Shown: positions 18,016 to 26,908, counted from the stretch's first letter. The stretch is DNA of 64,000 nt from Actinomycetaceae bacterium (GCA_030532515.1 JAUNKY010000002.1:51063-115062); one strand, 5' to 3'. Notes: generated from the sequence alone by a model not told the origin. Numbers and translations: made by a program.

Positions 18016-19227
18016 CTATGCTGGCATAGTTTTAATTGCGCGACCAAGATCTTTGAGGACGTGCTCAATTTGCCAGGGGCGAGCTCCGTGGCGGGTTAAG
18101 AATTGTTGCAGGTCAGCGCCTTGGTAGCGTACGTTATGCCACGCGATATGGCGTTGGATACGTGGTTCTAGCAGGATTTCTTGGTCGATTCCCAGTTTTT
18201 CTGCGGATTTCTTTACGCATTCGCGAATATGTTGCAACCGGGTGTGGGCTGCCGGTTCGGTCGCTTTCCAGGTGGTAACTTTGGGAAGTTCTCCGGGAGC
18301 GTGCGGGCGCTTTAGCTCTGGAAGTTGGGCATCTAAACGGGATTTTCCGCGGTTAATGGCCGCCATCCATTGGTCCAGGTATTTTCTGGTTCGAGGGCGG
18401 CGCAGTTCCTGTACGTTTAAGAACTGGCGTGTAGTCCGGGGAGGCTGCAACGCCAGGTCGACCAGCATTTTATTTTTGATTAAACGCGTAGGTTCAATGT
18501 CTATTTCTGCGGCAATTCTTTCGCGAGTCTGCCAGAGTTCTTCTAAGATTGCTAGGTTGCGGCGGGTGCGGATTTTGCCTGCGCCGGGGATATTCCGCCA
18601 GCGGTTTGGGTCTGCCGGTTTTGCTGGGCGGGTGAGGATGTTCTGAAACTCTGCCTGTGCCCAGTCCCAGCGATTTTGATCGTAGAGGGCTTTGCCCATT
18701 TGGTTATAGAGGTCGGTGAGAAGCTCTACATCAAGGGCGGCGTAGCGAAGCCAAGCGCGGGGTAGTGGGCGGGTGGACCAGTCGTCGTTTTGGTGATTTT
18801 TATCAAGAGTTAGGCCCAGAATTTGTTCGCAGACTGCGGCTAATCCGAAGCGTTCAAAACCAAGTAGGCGGGCAGCTAACATAGTGTCGAAAAGTTCAGG
18901 AATAGTGAGGCCAGCAAGGCGGAGGGAAGCGATGTCTTGGTCGGCATCGTGCAGAATCCACGGGGCGTTTCCCAGGGGTTCGTTAAGTGAGGATAGATCG
19001 GGCAGGGCATCTGAGTCGATTAGGAAAGTGCCTATGTCTTCGCGTCGGATTTGCACCAGGTAAGCGCGGTTAGAGTAGCGGTAGCCACCGGCGCGTTCAA
19101 CGTCGATTGCGATTGGAGCAGTTGATTTGCTTAGTGCATGACAGGCTTTTGCCAGTTCTTCAGGGGTGTCAATGAGGTCTGGGGTGCCCTGATGCGGGTG
19201 GATGATTAAGGTTGGTTCAGAATCCAT
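18016..19227 (-). CDS. RNase D-like 3'-5' exoribonuclease with HRDC domain
   Basis: A 403-residue DEDD-type exonuclease. Exonuclease motifs are in order: IAIDVERAGG (the DxE pair), WILHDADQDIASL and LRYAALDVELLTDLY. An HRDC domain follows (LWQTRERIAAEIDIEPTRLI), then a C-terminal region conserved in actinobacterial homologues. The frame is open upstream to 19308, but the ATG at 19227 matches the family N-terminus (MDSEPTLIIHP) and overlaps the DUF3000 stop by 11 bp, suggesting coupled translation. It probably trims structured RNA 3' ends, by family knowledge. Confidence 0.9.
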   Translation of the reverse strand: MDSEPTLIIHPHQGTPDLIDTPEELAKACHALSKSTAPIAIDVERAGGYRYSNRAYLVQIRREDIGTFLIDSDALPDLSSLNEPLGNAPWILHDADQDIASLRLAGLTIPELFDTMLAARLLGFERFGLAAVCEQILGLTLDKNHQNDDWSTRPLPRAWLRYAALDVELLTDLYNQMGKALYDQNRWDWAQAEFQNILTRPAKPADPNRWRNIPGAGKIRTRRNLAILEELWQTRERIAAEIDIEPTRLIKNKMLVDLALQPPRTTRQFLNVQELRRPRTRKYLDQWMAAINRGKSRLDAQLPELKRPHAPGELPKVTTWKATEPAAHTRLQHIRECVKKSAEKLGIDQEILLEPRIQRHIAWHNVRYQGADLQQFLTRHGARPWQIEHVLKDLGRAIKTMPA

Positions 19228-19858
19228 ATAGTGAAGGTCCTGTGGCGAAAGTATCCGGGTCAGTGAAGTTTGGGTCGGGATTTTCGGGGTCTTGCTGTGC
19301 GTATGCATAGTTTACTACGTCAAGCCAAGCAGCCAGGTGGTAGGAAAGATCATTGGAGCTGGTAGACCAAGAGGCTTTAAGTTCGATTTCGACGTCAGAG
19401 CGGGTTAGCTCTAAGTTTCCGAAGGTTTCACTGAGTTCGCGGGTGACGCTGCCTTTCAGATGGTGTGCGTCAGCTGTGTTTTGGTCGAGGGCGTCGTGGA
19501 GCCAGCTCCAGATTACTTCGCCTAAGAGTGGGTCAGTGCCTATCGCGGGATCCATTTCTGCCCTGATTTGAATGATGATCCTAAATTTTGCGCCCCATTC
19601 CAAGTTGACTTGTGGTTCATAGAGCACAATGAATCGGCCGCTGGCGGTGGGCAGATCGTCGGCTTCTAAAGGGGTTTGCACGTAGAGCGCAGCTGAGAAG
19701 GGAGTGATTTTTGTGGGGGCGGGAATTTCGGAAAGGCTGAGGTGTGTGGGAATAGCAACTTTACGTAAAGAGAGTAAAGCGTCCATAAATTCTGCCGGGG
19801 GAGTGAGGCTCTGAGGAGCTTCCCCGGCTAGGACCTGCAAATTGTCGGCTATAAACAC
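19217..19858 (-). CDS. DUF3000 family protein
   Basis: A 213-residue protein of the actinobacterial DUF3000 family, function unknown. Recognisable segments are LSEIPAPTKITPFSAALY, TASGRFIVLYEPQVN, DPLLGEVIWSWLHDALD and the late VEIELKASW. It lies directly upstream of and overlapping the RNase D-like gene, a pairing conserved in Actinobacteria that hints at a linked role. No membrane segment or signal peptide is present. Confidence 0.87.
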   Translation of the reverse strand: MFIADNLQVLAGEAPQSLTPPAEFMDALLSLRKVAIPTHLSLSEIPAPTKITPFSAALYVQTPLEADDLPTASGRFIVLYEPQVNLEWGAKFRIIIQIRAEMDPAIGTDPLLGEVIWSWLHDALDQNTADAHHLKGSVTRELSETFGNLELTRSDVEIELKASWSTSSNDLSYHLAAWLDVVNYAYAQQDPENPDPNFTDPDTFATGPSLYGF

Positions 19859-19930
19859 AGTATTTAGCTTAGATTCTGGTGGGGGAAAGTGCCTGGTGGC
19901 GCGCCGTTTAAGCGGGTTTTACGCTCGATT

Positions 19931-19959
19931 TTGCATTCGCGGTGGGTTTTAGTTAGACT
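19931..19959 (+). promoter_or_regulatory. Promoter of the tRNA-Gly/tRNA-Val pair
   Basis: TTGCAT (19931-19936) and TAGACT (19954-19959) are spaced 17 bp, 25 bp ahead of the tRNA. The 14-base word GCTCGATTTTGCAT covering the -35 box recurs ahead of the second tRNA-Gly gene at 23911-23924. Confidence 0.65.
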
Positions 19960-19984
19960 TGGTTGTGCACTCATTGAGTGCGTC

Positions 19985-20057
19985 GCGGATGTGGCTCAGT
20001 TGGTAGAGCATCACCTTGCCAAGGTGAGGGTCGCGGGTTCGAGTCCCGTCATCCGCT
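19985..20057 (+). tRNA. tRNA-Gly (GCC), copy 1
   Basis: A 73-base cloverleaf. The acceptor stem pairs GCGGATG with CATCCGC, the anticodon arm CACCTT-GCC-AAGGTG reads glycine, and the T-arm carries GGTTCGAGTCCC. CCA is not encoded. The sequence is identical to the second copy at 23985. Confidence 0.97.
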
Positions 20058-20058
20058 C

Positions 20059-20133
20059 GGGCGATTGGCGCAGTGGTAGCGCGCTTCCTTGACACGGAAG
20101 AGGTCACTGGTTCGAACCCAGTATCGCCCACCA
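20059..20133 (+). tRNA. tRNA-Val (GAC)
   Basis: The acceptor stem pairs GGGCGAT with ATCGCCC, the anticodon arm CTTCCTT-GAC-ACGGAAG reads valine, and the T-arm carries GGTTCGAACCC. The 3' CCA is encoded (20131-20133), unlike the flanking tRNA-Gly and the tRNA-Cys gene. It lies one base after tRNA-Gly and shares its promoter. Confidence 0.96.
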
Positions 20134-20150
20134 GCCTTTCAGGCTTTCGG

Positions 20151-20179
20151 AAGAGTCAATCAAGCATTGACTCTTTTTT
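20151..20179 (+). terminator. Terminator after tRNA-Val
   Basis: A perfect 10-bp stem (AAGAGTCAAT against ATTGACTCTT) with a CAAGC loop runs into a run of T residues, giving a standard intrinsic terminator for the tRNA pair. Confidence 0.88.
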
Positions 20180-20345
20180 CAATATGTATACTTCTTGTAA
20201 CATCGTTCTGTTCAAAGGTGACAGAATCGGTTAGTAAAGTCCTAGATGTTAGCTTCCTTATTTCAATATCGTGGCATAACCTCAGAAGGCTGAAATGATG
20301 CTAGAATTTTAATGTAGATTTGTGTTTTCTTTTAGGATTTTCAAC

Positions 20346-20987
20346 ATGGCAGTAACGGTTTCGCTTGAGAATGTGAGCTTTGGGTACACCGTTGACCGAA
20401 TGCTTTTTGAAGGTATATATCTTTCCTTAGATAAAGGACAGACCCTTGCGATTACGGGAAAGTCTGGGGCTGGGAAAACGAGCCTCTTGAAACTTCTGAT
20501 GGGAGTTTTAAAACCAACTCATGGACAAGTTTTTGTATTTGGTAATGATCTTGCAACTTTGTCAAAGCGGAAACGCCAAGCTCTAATGCTAAAACAGGTA
20601 GGAATCATTCATCAGTCTCCTTTTTTCTTACCTGAACTAAATGCACAAGAAAATGTGGCACTGCAACTTTCAAAGGCCACAGGTTTGCGATTCTCAAAGG
20701 CTTTACATAAGGCAAGTGACTTGGTCGCATCAGTTGGGATTGATCCAAAACAAAGTATCGACACGTTATCAGGGGGTGAATTAGGACGTTTACAGATCTG
20801 CAGAGCAGTCTGCCATCAGCCGCAACTAATCCTTGCAGATGAGCCAAATGCTGCTCTTGATAAAAAGACAGCTTATGAAATGTTTTCGCTTTTAGAAGAG
20901 CAGACACAGAACGCAGCCTTGATAATGATTACTCATGACAACGAATTGGCGAATCGTTGTATGGCTCAGTTAGTTATCGGGGAATGA
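20346..20987 (+). CDS. ABC transporter ATP-binding protein
   Basis: A 213-residue ABC ATPase of the LolD/MacB/FtsE size class. Walker A is GKSGAGKTSLL (about residue 39), the signature is LSGGELGRLQIC (about 141), Walker B is LILADEPNAALD (about 160), and the switch histidine lies in MITHDNELA. It is paired with the permease gene three bases downstream. The region is clearly richer in A+T than its neighbours and uses codons (ATA, AGA, TTA) that the housekeeping genes avoid, suggesting acquisition. The ATG at 20346 is preferred over an upstream TTG at 20322. Confidence 0.88.
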   Translation: MAVTVSLENVSFGYTVDRMLFEGIYLSLDKGQTLAITGKSGAGKTSLLKLLMGVLKPTHGQVFVFGNDLATLSKRKRQALMLKQVGIIHQSPFFLPELNAQENVALQLSKATGLRFSKALHKASDLVASVGIDPKQSIDTLSGGELGRLQICRAVCHQPQLILADEPNAALDKKTAYEMFSLLEEQTQNAALIMITHDNELANRCMAQLVIGE

Positions 20988-20990
20988 AAT

Positions 20991-23015
20991 ATGCGACTAG
21001 CAAGTTTCTACGCTGGTTTTAGGGCAAAAGAGGCCAGACTCCCATTCGTTTTAAGTTATCTTCTGTTCGTTTGTTTTGTCCTATTTTCATCGATTACAGT
21101 ATCGGTATACAACGGTGCCTCATTTCGTGAACTGTATCGATTCGTGGCACTAGCAAATGATGAAGTGGCGCCTATCACCGTCTCTGCCTCGAATTTTGAC
21201 TATCAAATCTTCGGATACTCGATACCTATCGACGATGTCTCAGGAAAAGAACCACCCAGTGGTCTTACAAAGTGGATGGATTCGGAAGAAGTTGCCGTGT
21301 CCCCTGCACTTGCAACGCACTATCCTCTGGGCACGCAAAGTCCCTGGGGAAAAGTAACAGGAATAATATCAAAAGAAACGCTGAGCACCCCGACGGAGTA
21401 TTTTTTCTACTCCCGCATCCCCGAATTTAGTTCTTCGCTGATGGAAGATTTAAAGACGAGAGGTGCTGCTATACCCGTCGGAGATACATTTTCTTTTCGC
21501 TTTTGGGGGATCTTTGCCTCTGGATATATAGGTCTTCTTTTCGTCCCTGCGCTTATAGTGTTTATTGCTGCTTCGATAATGAGTTTAGGTGCGGAGAGTC
21601 AGTTCCGCGTTTACAAGCGTTTATATCCGGGTTTTTCTTCTGTATTCTTTTATCTTCTGGGGATAGTTACCGTTCCAGTGCTAGTTAGTATCGTTTTTTC
21701 TACAGGCGTGTACGCAGCACTTGGCGTACTCGGTATTAAAATTCCGTATTTGAACCTTGAAATAAACTATGAGGATTTGGCTCAAAGCCTGCTACCAAGC
21801 ATCGAAGCTTATTTAATATTAGTAGCTCTATCCATCGTAGTGTTGTTCGTTGTCCAGGCTCTAAACATTAGAAAACTGCCTCGCGCTGTCCCAAAGGGGA
21901 GAATCGTCACGGTCGTGAAAGAGATAGGATTACTGATCCTCATCCTTCTTGCCATAGCAATGTTTCAGTTCCCTAATCTTCCCAATGCGCTGCTAGACGC
22001 AGGATTAGTTGCAGCGGTAATCGGTACGAGTCTTCTGGCAGCAACCTGCGCAGTCCTACTGTCTCGGGCGATTCTCTGGGGAGTTTTTGCATTAACGGAT
22101 CGATCAACTGCATTCGTTTCGCAAAAGAAAGTATCCGCAAATCAGAAACTCCTAAAAGGAATAATCACGTTAATTACCATTGTTTCTCTAGGAGCGGGTG
22201 CGTTTCAACTACGTGGTCAAGTCTTTGATCCTATTACAGAGGCGGGGGCGTCCTTGGGATACGGGCTCGCTGGAAAAGTCTCTGAGATATCGAAGTATGT
22301 CCCTTATGCTGAAAACGAGAAATTAAGGTCAGCAGAGATACCAGAGGACTTTGGAGACGTAGTCATTTTAGGTATATCCCCTGAAGGTTCTAAACAGGTA
22401 AGAAAGGTCTTTGTCAAGAGTTTCACATCTACTCTGGATATTAATAAACTTCCACAACCATACAACGTGTTGATTTCTTCTTTCGGTGAAGATACAACGC
22501 TCGTTACATCTGAAGATGAAGTGCTTATGTCTGAGGCCAGCACATATTTTGTGGTTAACCCGAATGGTGTAGATAATCGTGCATTAGCAACTCTTTTATT
22601 CCCCAGAGGCTACAAAGTCGGTGACGTGGGAGCGTCTCACCTAGTGACAATTGAGATGCACAAGTATTTTGGATACTGGCACCTAATCCTCGGCTTTATT
22701 GGATTTATTCCTTTGACGTTGGTTACTGTACAGTTTCTTAGTCGAATTCTCAGACGGAATCTTGGAGTGAGACAGGCAGAGGAATCTCTTGTGATTTCAA
22801 GTAGAGAAAGTAAACTCATTACTTTTGCGAGCATACTAGTACCAATGTCTGTGATCCCCATTTTTGTTTTGGGTGGATACAGAGTTTTAGCCTCAGTATT
22901 CCAACGTCGCATTATGTACTACCCGGAACTAGACATAAGCGTACCAATAGGGCTGGCTGCTACGAGTCTTGCCATAGGAATATTTGTTTGGTTTATCGCG
23001 CAAAAACGTGCTTAG
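20991..23015 (+). CDS. ABC transporter permease, FtsX/MacB-like topology
   Basis: A 674-residue membrane protein. One N-terminal helix (SYLLFVCFVLFSSITVSV) is followed by an outside domain of about 140 residues, then several helices to about residue 365, another outside domain (about 410-555), and three C-terminal helices, which is the pattern of duplicated FtsX-like permeases that act on lipids, peptides or envelope factors rather than import solutes. I do not recognise a specific family and see no substrate-binding gene. It starts three bases after the ATPase stop. Its base composition matches the ATPase and differs from flanking genes. Confidence 0.75.
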   Translation: MRLASFYAGFRAKEARLPFVLSYLLFVCFVLFSSITVSVYNGASFRELYRFVALANDEVAPITVSASNFDYQIFGYSIPIDDVSGKEPPSGLTKWMDSEEVAVSPALATHYPLGTQSPWGKVTGIISKETLSTPTEYFFYSRIPEFSSSLMEDLKTRGAAIPVGDTFSFRFWGIFASGYIGLLFVPALIVFIAASIMSLGAESQFRVYKRLYPGFSSVFFYLLGIVTVPVLVSIVFSTGVYAALGVLGIKIPYLNLEINYEDLAQSLLPSIEAYLILVALSIVVLFVVQALNIRKLPRAVPKGRIVTVVKEIGLLILILLAIAMFQFPNLPNALLDAGLVAAVIGTSLLAATCAVLLSRAILWGVFALTDRSTAFVSQKKVSANQKLLKGIITLITIVSLGAGAFQLRGQVFDPITEAGASLGYGLAGKVSEISKYVPYAENEKLRSAEIPEDFGDVVILGISPEGSKQVRKVFVKSFTSTLDINKLPQPYNVLISSFGEDTTLVTSEDEVLMSEASTYFVVNPNGVDNRALATLLFPRGYKVGDVGASHLVTIEMHKYFGYWHLILGFIGFIPLTLVTVQFLSRILRRNLGVRQAEESLVISSRESKLITFASILVPMSVIPIFVLGGYRVLASVFQRRIMYYPELDISVPIGLAATSLAIGIFVWFIAQKRA

Positions 23016-23201
23016 AAACGCTTTACCGGTAGGGTGAGATTTATACGCATTTTGAATCTGTGGCTTCTATCAGCACGAGCCATTAAAGACACCTTTCAGC
23101 ATGAAGCTAAAGAAATTCTCGGGACGCCGTTAACCGCCCTCGAACTGCGGATTGGCGCTACCCGCCCCGCATGGGTTAACCATAAGCACAGACTTTAGTA
23201 A

Positions 23202-23255
23202 AAATGCCCTGTTTGCGCATCCGTAAACCGCTACGCATGCGCAAACAGGGCATTT
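23202..23255. terminator. Bidirectional terminator between the ABC permease and the acidic Cys-tailed gene
   Basis: A perfect 19-bp inverted repeat (arms 23202-23220 and 23237-23255, starting AAATGCCCTG) with a 16-base loop. It has A/T runs on both flanks, lies between two convergent genes and can serve both. The preceding 23016-23201 holds no gene I can recognise. Confidence 0.85.
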
Positions 23256-23271
23256 AGTTAGTTAAACCAGA

Positions 23272-23787
23272 CTAGTTGCAGCCACAACCACCGCAGCCAC
23301 AACCGCCTTCTTCAGCTAAAGGCAATTCAGCTGGATTGTCATAGTCAGGGCGATCAGACAAACATTCTTCGATGAACTCGGGAATCGTCAGATCGATCTC
23401 ACCAAACCAAATCTCAGCAACCGTATCCAAAGGAACTAAGACTACTTCAGCTACCGGGTCAACCACACCCAGCTGATTGCCTTCCGGAAGTTCTGCCAGC
23501 ACCCAGTCGCCGTCGTGTTCTTCAACAATCAGCTGGCCCGCCAGCACCCCGGCAGTTGCAATGTAACCCGTAGGGTCTTCCCGCTGGCTCTCATCTTTTT
23601 CAAACCAAGCTTGCTTAGCTTCTTCAAAGAACGCGTTAATCGACTCGGCGCTAAGTTCAATCTCTAACTCCGCAGCCGTATCCAAAACGCCTTCAAGCCA
23701 TTCCACATCTTCGTCAGTAAGAGGGAGTAAGTTAACTTCTTCCTCTTCACCCGCAAATTCTTCAACTTCTTGTGATTCGTTTAACAT
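23272..23787 (-). CDS. Acidic protein, possibly DUF3806-like, with cysteine-rich C-terminus
   Basis: A 171-residue soluble acidic protein. Residues about 30-150 (LTDEDVEWLEGVLDTAAEL, then GVLAGQLIVEEHDGDWVLAE and VVLVPLDTVAEIWF) resemble the DUF3806 pattern, though I am not certain. The tail GGCGCGGCGCN holds four cysteines in a glycine-rich context that could bind metal. The ATG at 23787 follows AGGAAGC; the longer open frame to 23982 runs into the tRNA-Gly promoter and is not credible. It is convergent with the ABC operon and divergent from the second tRNA-Gly. Confidence 0.7.
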   Translation of the reverse strand: MLNESQEVEEFAGEEEEVNLLPLTDEDVEWLEGVLDTAAELEIELSAESINAFFEEAKQAWFEKDESQREDPTGYIATAGVLAGQLIVEEHDGDWVLAELPEGNQLGVVDPVAEVVLVPLDTVAEIWFGEIDLTIPEFIEECLSDRPDYDNPAELPLAEEGGCGCGGCGCN

Positions 23788-23918
23788 GAGGCTTCCTATC
23801 TGTGTGTAATTGCCACTTGAAACCAGTTTATCCCAGTTTTGCCAGCTGGATAAATGCTTGGAATAACGCCAAAAAGTGGAAATCGGCGTGGCTTTGAAAA
23901 AACGTGGGAAGCTCGATT

Positions 23919-23947
23919 TTGCATCTGAGCGAAAAAGTCTGTAAAGT
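23919..23947 (+). promoter_or_regulatory. Promoter of the second tRNA-Gly/tRNA-Cys pair
   Basis: TTGCAT (23919-23924) and TAAAGT (23942-23947) are spaced 17 bp. The -35 box and upstream bases (GCTCGATTTTGCAT) match the promoter of the first tRNA-Gly copy exactly over 14 bp. Confidence 0.65.
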
Positions 23948-23984
23948 AGTTGTTGTTGCAGGAACAAAGAGTTCAGTAACAAAC

Positions 23985-24057
23985 GCGGATGTGGCTCAGT
24001 TGGTAGAGCATCACCTTGCCAAGGTGAGGGTCGCGGGTTCGAGTCCCGTCATCCGCT
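23985..24057 (+). tRNA. tRNA-Gly (GCC), copy 2
   Basis: Base-for-base identical to the tRNA-Gly at 19985-20057. CCA is not encoded. The two copies form a 73-bp direct repeat around the tRNA-Val, ABC transporter and acidic protein genes. Confidence 0.97.
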
Positions 24058-24083
24058 CTGATTCCAACCAACGTGGGAATCGC

Positions 24084-24154
24084 GGTGGGTTGGCCGAGAG
24101 GTTAGGCACCGGTCTGCAAAACCGTTTACACCGGTTCGAATCCGGTACTCACCT
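24084..24154 (+). tRNA. tRNA-Cys (GCA)
   Basis: A 71-base cloverleaf. The acceptor stem GGTGGGT pairs with ACTCACC (one G-T pair), the anticodon loop CTGCAAA gives GCA, and the T-arm has GGTTCGAATCC. CCA is not encoded. It is transcribed with the tRNA-Gly just upstream. Confidence 0.95.
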
Positions 24155-24171
24155 CTGGTAGAAACTTCAAG

Positions 24172-24199
24172 TAGCTCAGCAGTTTGCTGAGCTATTTTT
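24172..24199 (+). terminator. Terminator after tRNA-Cys
   Basis: A perfect 10-bp stem (TAGCTCAGCA against TGCTGAGCTA) with a GTT loop is followed by TTTTT. Confidence 0.9.
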
Positions 24200-24285
24200 G
24201 TTTTTCCCTAAACCGCCTCAACCGGGTAAAATCAGAAATAAGTTATCGATAATTATTACAAATCCATTCAAACCAAGGAGCTGTT

Positions 24286-26283
24286 GTGGCTGAAATCCAA
24301 GCAGTAATCGACGGTGAAGCCAAAGCAATCGAAGCTGGACTCACCGGTCTGGAATACTACGCAAACGAAAAGAACATCATCGCAATGTACGTAAACGGCG
24401 TAGAAACAGACCTCGCTATGGAAATCCCCGCCGGCGCAGAAGTGTCAGGGATCGACATTAACTCTGCAGCTGGTCTGGCAATTTTGCGCCACTCCTGCAC
24501 ACACGTAATGGCGCAAGCCGTGCAGCAGCTAAACCCACAGGTAGACCTAGGCATCGGCCCACCAGTAACCGACGGCTTCTACTACGACTTCGGCAACGTG
24601 GATCCATTCACCCCCGAAGACCTCAAAGAAATCGAAAAGGTAATGAAACGCATCGTTAAAGAAGGACAAACCTTCGTGCGCCGCGTAGTTACCGAAGAAG
24701 AAGCTCGCTTGGAACTAGCCGACCAGCCGCACAAGCTACACCTGATCGGAGCTAAAGGCTCTGACTTAGGTGAAGGCGCCTCCGTAGAAGTGGGTGGGGG
24801 AGAACTCACCATCTATGACAATGTTCGCCGAAACGGAGAAGTAGCCTGGTCTGACCTCTGCCGCGGTCCACACATTCCTAACACGAAGCTGATTGGCGCA
24901 GGTTTCGCACTGATGAAGACCTCTGCCGCCTACTGGCTGGGGAACCAAAAGAACGCGCAATTACAGCGTATCTACGGCACCGCCTGGCCAACTAAGGAAG
25001 AACTGGCTGCCTACCTGCACCGCCTTGCAGAAGCCGAAAAACGCGACCACCGTAAACTTGGCACCGAACTGGACTTGTTCTCATTCCCAGACGAAATCGG
25101 TTCCGGCCTGGCCTGCTTCCACCCAAAGGGCGGTATTGTCCGCATGGAAATGGAAGAATACTCGCGTAAACGCCACGTACAAGCCGGTTACGACTTTGTC
25201 TACAGCCCGCACATCACTAAGGGCGCGCTGTTTGAAAAGTCCGGTCACCTGGCCTGGTACAAAGACGGCATGTACCCAGCTCTTTCTATTGACGAAGAAC
25301 GCGATCCGGAAACCGGAGAAATCACCAAGGCAGGTCAGGACTACTACCTGAAGCCCATGAACTGCCCCATGCACAACCTCATCTTCGCTTCACGCGGACG
25401 TTCTTATCGAGAACTACCTCTGCGACTATTCGAATTCGGTACCGTTTACCGTTATGAAAAGTCCGGTGTGGTTCACGGCCTGGCCCGCGGGCGCGGCTTC
25501 ACTCAAGATGACGCCCACATCTACTGCACCCGCGAACAGATGAAGGATGAGCTAACCAGCCTGCTAACCTTCGTACTGGACCTGCTCAAAGACTACGGTC
25601 TAAACGACTTCTACCTTGAACTTTCCACCAAGAACGAAGAAAAGTTCGTAGGCGATGATGAAACTTGGGAAGAAGCTACCCGCACCCTTGCAGAAGTAGC
25701 TGAAGCCTCAGGTCTGCAGCTGGTTCCAGATCCAGGCGGCGCCGCCTTCTATGGGCCAAAGATTTCCGTCCAAGCTAAGGACGCCATTGGGCGTACCTGG
25801 CAGATGTCCACCATTCAGCTGGACTTCAACCTGCCAGAACGCTTCGACTTGGAATACACTGCACCAGACGGCTCCCGTCAGCGTCCAGTAATGATCCACC
25901 GCGCCCTGTTCGGATCCATCGAACGCTTCTTCGCAGTGCTCACCGAACACTACGCGGGAGCCTTCCCAGCATGGCTGGCCCCAGTCCAGGTCCGCTGCAT
26001 CCCCGTAGCTGAAAAATTCGAAGACTACTTGGAAGAAATCGCCAAGCAGCTACGCGCAGAAGGCGTCCGCGTTGAAGTAGACCGCTCTGACGACCGCTTC
26101 GGTAAGAAGATCCGCAACGCTTCTAAGGACAAGATTCCATTTACGCTGATCGCCGGTGGCGACGACGTGGATGCGAATGCGGTCTCCTTCCGCCTGCGTG
26201 ACGGCAGCCAGGATAACCAGGTTCCAGTCGCTGAAGCCGTCGAGCGTATCCTGACCGCGATTCGCTCCCGCGTAAACGACTGA
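24286..26283 (+). CDS. thrS: Threonyl-tRNA synthetase
   Basis: A 665-residue class II synthetase that charges tRNA-Thr. Order: N-terminal TGS-like region, editing domain ([11 protein letters not shown] with the HxxxH pair), catalytic core with the zinc cysteine in [27 protein letters not shown] and [14 protein letters not shown], and the anticodon-binding domain from about residue 560. The start is GTG at 24286 behind AAGGAG. It heads a long same-strand block (HIT, NUDIX, yebC, ruv). No T-box is seen in the short leader. Confidence 0.96.
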   Translation: MAEIQAVIDGEAKAIEAGLTGLEYYANEKNIIAMYVNGVETDLAMEIPAGAEVSGIDINSAAGLAILRHSCTHVMAQAVQQLNPQVDLGIGPPVTDGFYYDFGNVDPFTPEDLKEIEKVMKRIVKEGQTFVRRVVTEEEARLELADQPHKLHLIGAKGSDLGEGASVEVGGGELTIYDNVRRNGEVAWSDLCRGPHIPNTKLIGAGFALMKTSAAYWLGNQKNAQLQRIYGTAWPTKEELAAYLHRLAEAEKRDHRKLGTELDLFSFPDEIGSGLACFHPKGGIVRMEMEEYSRKRHVQAGYDFVYSPHITKGALFEKSGHLAWYKDGMYPALSIDEERDPETGEITKAGQDYYLKPMNCPMHNLIFASRGRSYRELPLRLFEFGTVYRYEKSGVVHGLARGRGFTQDDAHIYCTREQMKDELTSLLTFVLDLLKDYGLNDFYLELSTKNEEKFVGDDETWEEATRTLAEVAEASGLQLVPDPGGAAFYGPKISVQAKDAIGRTWQMSTIQLDFNLPERFDLEYTAPDGSRQRPVMIHRALFGSIERFFAVLTEHYAGAFPAWLAPVQVRCIPVAEKFEDYLEEIAKQLRAEGVRVEVDRSDDRFGKKIRNASKDKIPFTLIAGGDDVDANAVSFRLRDGSQDNQVPVAEAVERILTAIRSRVND

Positions 26284-26311
26284 AACCACCACTAAACTAA
26301 ACAGATTCAGC

Positions 26312-26329
26312 GGCGCCCTCGGAAAAGAA
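26312..26329 (-). repeat. Intergenic copy of the extended CGAGGGCG word
   Basis: GGCGCCCTCGGAAAAGAAA lies between thrS and the HIT gene. Eighteen of its bases (from GCGCCC onward) recur exactly at 54771-54788, and shorter forms lie within the phosphodiesterase, dxs, rel and MFS genes. Its role is unknown; see the findings. Confidence 0.6.
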
Positions 26330-26341
26330 AGTAAGGAAACC

Positions 26342-26908
26342 ATGGAAAATACCCACCCACTTTCCCAGTATGAGGACGCCGCTGATTTCGCACGCGTCCC
26401 CGACGGCTTCTCCCGGCTGTGGACCCCACACCGCGCCGTCTACATCCATGGTGAAGCCAAGCCGGCCACTAAATCCGCCTGCGATTGCCCATTTTGCAAT
26501 GCGCCCAGTCAAACGGACGAAACCAGCCTCATCGTCTACCGCGGCGAAAACGCGTTCGTTCTGATGAACCTGTTCCCCTACAACTCTGGGCACCTGCTAA
26601 TCTGCCCCTACCGCCACGTACCCGAATACCCGGAACTAACCGACGCGGAACGTGAAGAAGTAGGGGAGCTCACCGCCTCAGCCATGCGCGTGCTGAGAGC
26701 CGTAGCTAACCCCCAGGGATTCAACCTGGGGATGAACCAAGGCGACGTAGCCGGAGCCGGCATTGCCGCCCACCTGCACCAGCATGTGGTTCCGCGCTGG
26801 GCTGGCGATGCGAACTTCCTGCCCATCATTGCCCAAACTAAAGCCGTGCCACAGCTACTGGGAGAAGCCCGCCAACTGCTGGCAGACGCGTGGGAGCAGC
26901 ACGCGTGA
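26342..26908 (+). CDS. HIT-domain protein (AP4A phosphorylase-like)
   Basis: A 188-residue histidine-triad nucleotide hydrolase or phosphorylase. The triad AAHLHQHVVPRW (about residue 141-152) holds the catalytic histidine, NLFPYNSGHLLICPYRHV is the family strand-loop, and CPFC in the N-terminal third is a zinc half-site. Mycobacterial homologues at the same place beside thrS act as AP4A phosphorylase; here that activity is inferred. Its TGA overlaps the GTG of the next gene by four bases. Confidence 0.9.
   Translation: MENTHPLSQYEDAADFARVPDGFSRLWTPHRAVYIHGEAKPATKSACDCPFCNAPSQTDETSLIVYRGENAFVLMNLFPYNSGHLLICPYRHVPEYPELTDAEREEVGELTASAMRVLRAVANPQGFNLGMNQGDVAGAGIAAHLHQHVVPRWAGDANFLPIIAQTKAVPQLLGEARQLLADAWEQHA

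Noticed and set aside
23016..23201. Possible attachment-site remnant next to the ABC island
   Set aside because: I looked for a copy of the tRNA-Val or tRNA-Gly 3' end and found none; only a short GTTAACC/GGTTAAC inverted pair is present.
19985..23985. The exact 4000-bp distance between the two tRNA-Gly genes as meaningful
   Set aside because: A round number in decimal has no biological meaning. The duplication itself is what matters.
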